From positions 2,418,001-2,482,000 of the forward strand of contig NZ_CP033906.1 of the NCBI RefSeq assembly GCF_003816055.1: DNA of 64,000 nucleotides, given 5' to 3'. Position numbers and translations under genes: made by a program. Origin of the DNA: Bacillus sp. FJAT-42376. Lineage in GTDB: Bacteria; Bacillota; Bacilli; Bacillales; Bacillaceae. Below, one piece after another: positions 63,982 to 64,000 of this stretch (position 1 is its first letter; the number at the start of each line of letters is the position of its first letter). The notes beneath the pieces were generated by a model. It ran no database searches, was not told the origin of the DNA, and saw only the letters and a list, made by a program, of their open reading frames with translations.

Positions 63982-64000
63982 GTTCTTAAAGGAACCTAAG

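Overview
This 64-kb window looks like a chromosomal segment of a spore-forming Bacillaceae bacterium (Bacillus/Metabacillus type). The evidence is the gene order. hflX-ynbB-glnR-glnA is followed by lexA-yneA-yneB-ynzC-tkt-sirA-yneF-ynzD-ccdA-yneI-ccdC-yneK-cotM-sspP-acnA-yneN-sspN-tlp-yneP-yneQ-yneR-plsY-yneT-parE-parC-alsT, which is the B. subtilis 'yne' backbone almost gene for gene. Sporulation genes (sirA, cotM, sspP, sspN, tlp, a Spo0E-type phosphatase and a gerP-like gene), AGGAGG-type ribosome binding sites and frequent TTG starts fit the same group. No rRNA, tRNA, CRISPR array, complete insertion sequence or prophage was seen.

Layout. 0-3.5 kb: a TRIC-type membrane protein, HflX and YnbB. 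3.5-5.4 kb: the glnRA operon with two GlnR sites. 5.4-14.1 kb is an insertion relative to the backbone: a Gfo/Idh/MocA oxidoreductase, a MarR-nitroreductase-ABM monooxygenase operon with a 24-bp palindromic operator, cysJI sulfite reductase, and a divergent CorA-like two-TM protein. 14.2-31 kb: the SOS pair lexA/yneA with three LexA boxes, then the long conserved stretch to yneR, including aconitase with a CcpC site and several very small spore genes. 30.3-37 kb is a second insertion of envelope functions: a DUF4397 surface protein overlapping a lipobox-bearing class F sortase, a liaI-liaH-liaF-liaS-liaR cell-envelope stress operon (no liaG), and a CapA-like lipoprotein. 36.8-45.3 kb: plsY, yneT, parEC (with a candidate LexA box) and alsT (with a perfect TnrA/GlnR box).

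45.3-64 kb is accessory. It holds a FetAB-type exporter, TrhO, a frameshifted HAD hydrolase, a glutathione-independent formaldehyde dehydrogenase, a freestanding LAGLIDADG protein, HelD, two aldo/keto reductases (one frameshifted), a VOC protein, a DUF3885 protein, an operon of two secreted cyanophycinase-like proteins carrying three catalytic domains, an acetate transporter, an OsmC protein and a CstR-type persulfide repressor. The last gene sits next to about 0.9 kb of apparently non-coding DNA with five ATACC...GGTAT operator-like palindromes.

Common themes are nitrogen control (GlnR/TnrA boxes at glnRA and alsT), SOS control (lexA, yneA, probably parEC), carbon control (CcpC at acnA, a near-consensus cre at the acetate transporter), envelope stress (lia), and sulfur chemistry (cysJI, TrhO, OsmC, CstR). 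A GC-rich repeat about 70 bp or longer recurs as degraded intergenic copies. The most unusual items are the exported tandem cyanophycinase cluster, the CstR operator array over eroded DNA, the lipoprotein sortase paired with a DUF4397 substrate, the CorA-like protein, and a 24-bp motif repeated upstream of three transcription units. All function calls rest on reading the sequence and on family knowledge; no database search was run.
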